From positions 1-64,000 of the forward strand of contig NZ_FRBF01000013.1 of NCBI RefSeq assembly GCF_900142545.1: 64,000 nt of DNA, given 5' to 3'. Of the stretch, positions 61,679 to 64,000 are shown piece by piece; the first letter of the stretch is position 1; each line of letters starts with the position of its first letter. The notes beneath the pieces were generated by a model. That model was not told the DNA's origin. It made no database searches and saw nothing but the letters and a program-made list of their open reading frames with translations. The DNA comes from Fibrobacter sp. UWT2 (GTDB lineage Bacteria; Fibrobacterota; Fibrobacteria; Fibrobacterales; Fibrobacteraceae). A program made the position numbers and the translations under genes.

Positions 61679-62122
61679 CTATTTGTCCATGCTCTTGATC
61701 TGGTCCACGAATTCGCCGACTTCCTTGAATTCGCGGTAAATCGAGGCAAAGCGCACGTAGGCGACGGCATCGAGTTTCTTGAGTTCCTGCATCACCAGGT
61801 TGCCAATCTGTTCGTAACTGACTTCGGCATTTTCGGTGAGAGTCAAAGCGTTTTCCACATTGGTCGCCAGCTGTTCAATTTCAGCCACCGACACAGGGCG
61901 CTTTTTGCAGGAGTTCATGATTCCGCGCAAAAGCTTTTCGCGCTGGAAAGGTTCATGCTCGCCGCTGCGCTTGATGACGGTCAACGGTTGCACTTCGATG
62001 TACTCACGAGTCGTAAAGCGACGGCCACATTCGCAACATTCACGACGGCGACGAATGGACGAACCGCTCACGCGGCTGTCTACCACCTTGTCGTTATCTT
62101 TCTTGCAGAACGGGCAAATCAT
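61679..62122 (-). CDS. nrdR: NrdR transcriptional repressor
   Basis: NrdR represses ribonucleotide reductase genes when dATP is high. The 147-residue protein has the zinc ribbon MICPFCKKDNDKV...CCECGRRF (two Cys pairs) and an ATP-cone (about 49-138, VIKRSGEHEPFQREKLLRGI). Length is typical. It starts 8 bp after the transketolase stop and is probably cotranscribed. The promoter lies outside the window. Confidence 0.96.
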   Translation of the reverse strand: MICPFCKKDNDKVVDSRVSGSSIRRRRECCECGRRFTTREYIEVQPLTVIKRSGEHEPFQREKLLRGIMNSCKKRPVSVAEIEQLATNVENALTLTENAEVSYEQIGNLVMQELKKLDAVAYVRFASIYREFKEVGEFVDQIKSMDK

Positions 62123-62130
62123 CTTAAACC

Positions 62131-64000
62131 TTAGTTGAACTTCTTGAATTCAGCGACGCTTGCCTTGAATTCGACGAGGTATTCCTTCGCGGCAGCCACG
62201 ACAGCTTCCGGAGTGTAACCGAATTCCTTTTCGAGCACGCCAGCCGGAGCAGAGGCGCCAAAGCGTTCGAGACCGGAGACCTTGCCGAATCCGCCCACGA
62301 CCTGGGCGAACAGGAGCGGAAGGCCGCTGGACTTTGCAAACACCGGAGTCCAAGGAACGATGATGGAATCGCGGTAAGCCTTGTCCTGAGCCATGAAGAG
62401 GGCCGGGCTAATCATCGAGACCACGCGGACCTTGAGGCCTTCGCCACGGAGGATTTCGGCGGCGTCGTGAGTCAGGAGTACGTCGGAACCGTTAGACACG
62501 AAGGTCAGGTCCGGACGTGCGGAACCGCAGTTGTCGCTCACGATGTAGGCGCCCTTGCGGCAAGCCTTGGAAGCTTCGTAGCGTTTGTCACCCGGGAGAG
62601 TCTTCACGTTCTGGCGGGTCAGGATAATCGCGGTCGGGCGATCGTTGTTTTCAAAAGCCATTTCCCAGGCGGTCACGGTTTCGAAGGCGTCGGCCGGGCG
62701 GAGCACCAGCATTTCGGACTTGCCGTCTTCGCGCTTGAGGCCTTCGAGCAAACGGATCTGGGTTTCGTGTTCGATCGGCTGGTGCGTCGGGCCGTCTTCG
62801 CCCACGCGGAAGCTGTCATGCGTGTACATGAACTTGACCGGGAGCTTCATGAGGGCAGCCATGCGGATCGCCGGCTTCATGAAGTCGCTGAACACGAAGA
62901 ATGTAGCACAAATCGGATAGAGGCCGCCGTGCAGTGCGATACCGCAGCAGATGGCGCCCATGGTGAGTTCGGCAACGCCCACCTGGACGAAGGCGCCCTT
63001 GAAGTCACCTGCGCGGAAGATGCCGGTCTTGTTGAGGAAGGCCTGGGTGTTGTCGGAGTTGGAAAGGTCAGCGGAGCTGCAGATGCAGTTCTTCACGTTT
63101 TCGGCGAGGTAGCCGAGCACGGTACCGGAGGTCACGCGGGTAGCGACGCCTTCCTTAAGTTCGAGCTTGGAAAGGTCGATCTTCGGAGCCTTGCCCGAGA
63201 GCCATTCCTTGAGGGTAGCAGCCTTTTCCGGGTTCTTGGCATCCCAAGCGGCCTTAGCCTTCTTCCATTCGGCGACTTCCTTGCGGAGTTCTTCCTTGCG
63301 GGCTTCGAAGCCAGCCTTCACGTCGTCAAAAATCTTGAATGCATCGGCCGGATCGCCACCGAGGTTCTTCACGGTTGCATCGGTAGAAGCGCCTGCTGCG
63401 TTGAGCGGCTGGCCGTGAGTAGAAACGGCACCTTCGAAGGACTTGCCGTCTTCGGCGATGGCGCCCTTGGCCATGGTGGTGTGACCGATGATGATGGTCG
63501 GCTTTTCAGTTTCGGCCCAAGCGGCCTTGAAAGCCTTGCGGAGTTCAGCGATGTCGTGACCGTCGGCCACGTCAATCACGCGGAAGCCCCAGGATTCGTA
63601 CTGCTTCTTGAAGTCGTGGCTCATCACGTCTTCAACCTTGCAAGAGAGCTGCACCTGGTTGGCGTCGTAGAAGAAAATGAGGTTAGAAAGCTTCAGGTGA
63701 CCGGCAATGCGGCCCACGCCGTAGGCGATTTCTTCTTCGAGACCGCCGTCAGACACGAGGCAGACCACCTTGTGCTGCAGAATATCGCCAAAGCGTTCAA
63801 CCATGAAGCGTTCGGCAATAGCGTTACCGAGAGCTACGGCATGACCGATACCGAGCGGGCCCGAGGAGTTTTCGATGCCGAGGGCGACTTCGACTTCGGG
63901 GTGACCCGGAGTGCGGGAACCCAGCTGGCGGAAATTCTTGAGGTCATCCATGTTGAGCTTACCCAGCAGGGCAAGTTCACCATAAAGAAGAGCGGACATA
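62131..64000 (-). CDS. tkt: Transketolase (5' end outside window)
   Basis: 622 codons of the C-terminal part lie in the window. The frame starts at SALLYGELALLGKLN, which is normally about 65 residues into the protein. Transketolase transfers two-carbon units with thiamine diphosphate in the pentose-phosphate pathway. The catalytic domain has GPLGIGHAVALGNAIAERF, GDGGLEEE-like VSDGGLEEEIAYG and ANQVQLSC. The second (pyrimidine-binding) domain has AELTMGAICCGIALHGG, FMYTHDSFRVGEDGPTHQPIEH and a C-terminal transketolase-specific domain. It ends 8 bp before nrdR. Confidence 0.95.
   Translation of the reverse strand, partial: MSALLYGELALLGKLNMDDLKNFRQLGSRTPGHPEVEVALGIENSSGPLGIGHAVALGNAIAERFMVERFGDILQHKVVCLVSDGGLEEEIAYGVGRIAGHLKLSNLIFFYDANQVQLSCKVEDVMSHDFKKQYESWGFRVIDVADGHDIAELRKAFKAAWAETEKPTIIIGHTTMAKGAIAEDGKSFEGAVSTHGQPLNAAGASTDATVKNLGGDPADAFKIFDDVKAGFEARKEELRKEVAEWKKAKAAWDAKNPEKAATLKEWLSGKAPKIDLSKLELKEGVATRVTSGTVLGYLAENVKNCICSSADLSNSDNTQAFLNKTGIFRAGDFKGAFVQVGVAELTMGAICCGIALHGGLYPICATFFVFSDFMKPAIRMAALMKLPVKFMYTHDSFRVGEDGPTHQPIEHETQIRLLEGLKREDGKSEMLVLRPADAFETVTAWEMAFENNDRPTAIILTRQNVKTLPGDKRYEASKACRKGAYIVSDNCGSARPDLTFVSNGSDVLLTHDAAEILRGEGLKVRVVSMISPALFMAQDKAYRDSIIVPWTPVFAKSSGLPLLFAQVVGGFGKVSGLERFGASAPAGVLEKEFGYTPEAVVAAAKEYLVEFKASVAEFKKFN

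Overview
The window looks like chromosome of a Fibrobacter-type bacterium (phylum Fibrobacterota). The evidence is a protein with the Fibrobacter major paralogous (FISUMP) domain at 14008-15123, poly-serine linkers in an exported protein (35110-36549), a family CE2-like acetyl esterase lipoprotein, many small lipoproteins, and promoters ending in TAnnTTTG, the -7 element known from the related Bacteroidetes. Most of the window is housekeeping. No insertion sequence, prophage, CRISPR array or replication origin was seen.

Layout. 1-3.6 kb: a membrane-anchored solute-binding protein followed by a sensor-type diguanylate cyclase. 3.7-5.5 kb (minus): tRNA-Pro, a DUF1573-like protein, a HAD phosphatase and a small membrane protein. 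5.5-6.9 kb: an AT-richer islet with a lipoprotein, a 43-codon ORF and an HNH-motif protein. 7-13.9 kb: miaB, a SPOR-domain protein, tRNA-Leu, panD, a LytR_C lipoprotein, rsfS and argS. 14-22.6 kb: the FISUMP protein, purU, pyrE with two exported proteins, a DEAD-box helicase, map and an EcsC-like protein. 22.6-29 kb: a TRL-like lipoprotein, fusA, tandem terminators, a candidate small RNA, divergent mazG/dprA with overlapping start codons, an FtsB/DivIC-like protein and a membrane-anchored CbbX-like AAA+ ATPase. 29-36.5 kb (minus): an RND pump with its adaptor, a CE2-like esterase and two paralogous DUF5683-like proteins. 36.7-41.4 kb (minus): rpmB, then an ABC transporter/methyltransferase/waaA/ispH cluster. 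41.4-42.7 kb: duplicated tRNA-Glu genes, a lipoprotein, a dense multi-hairpin element and tRNA-Ser. 42.7-48.1 kb: a second DEAD-box helicase with a structured leader, a NERD protein, an M16 peptidase and an Rrf2 regulator. 48.4-52 kb: metY, an iron alcohol dehydrogenase and cysK, a sulfur-assimilation block probably under the adjacent Rrf2 regulator. 52-64 kb: HAD and TraB proteins, two lipoproteins, cmk-rpsA, coaBC with a degenerate uracil-DNA-glycosylase-like partner, a Vat-like acetyltransferase, an rRNA methyltransferase-like protein, nrdR and the 3' part of a transketolase gene.

The most unusual signals are mostly not protein-coding. They are the multi-hairpin element at 42392-42550 with a copy of the tRNA-Ser 3' end, a candidate ncRNA at 25522-25651, a helicase leader that can pair with its own ribosome-binding site, an SD-masking leader of rpmB, an in-frame repeat insertion in coaBC, and a run of TAnnTTTG promoters so close to start codons that several mRNAs should be leaderless. 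Among proteins, the solute-binding/diguanylate-cyclase pair, the membrane AAA+ ATPase beside the RND pump, and an arginyl-tRNA synthetase with altered signature motifs deserve attention. All function calls come from reading motifs; no database search was run.
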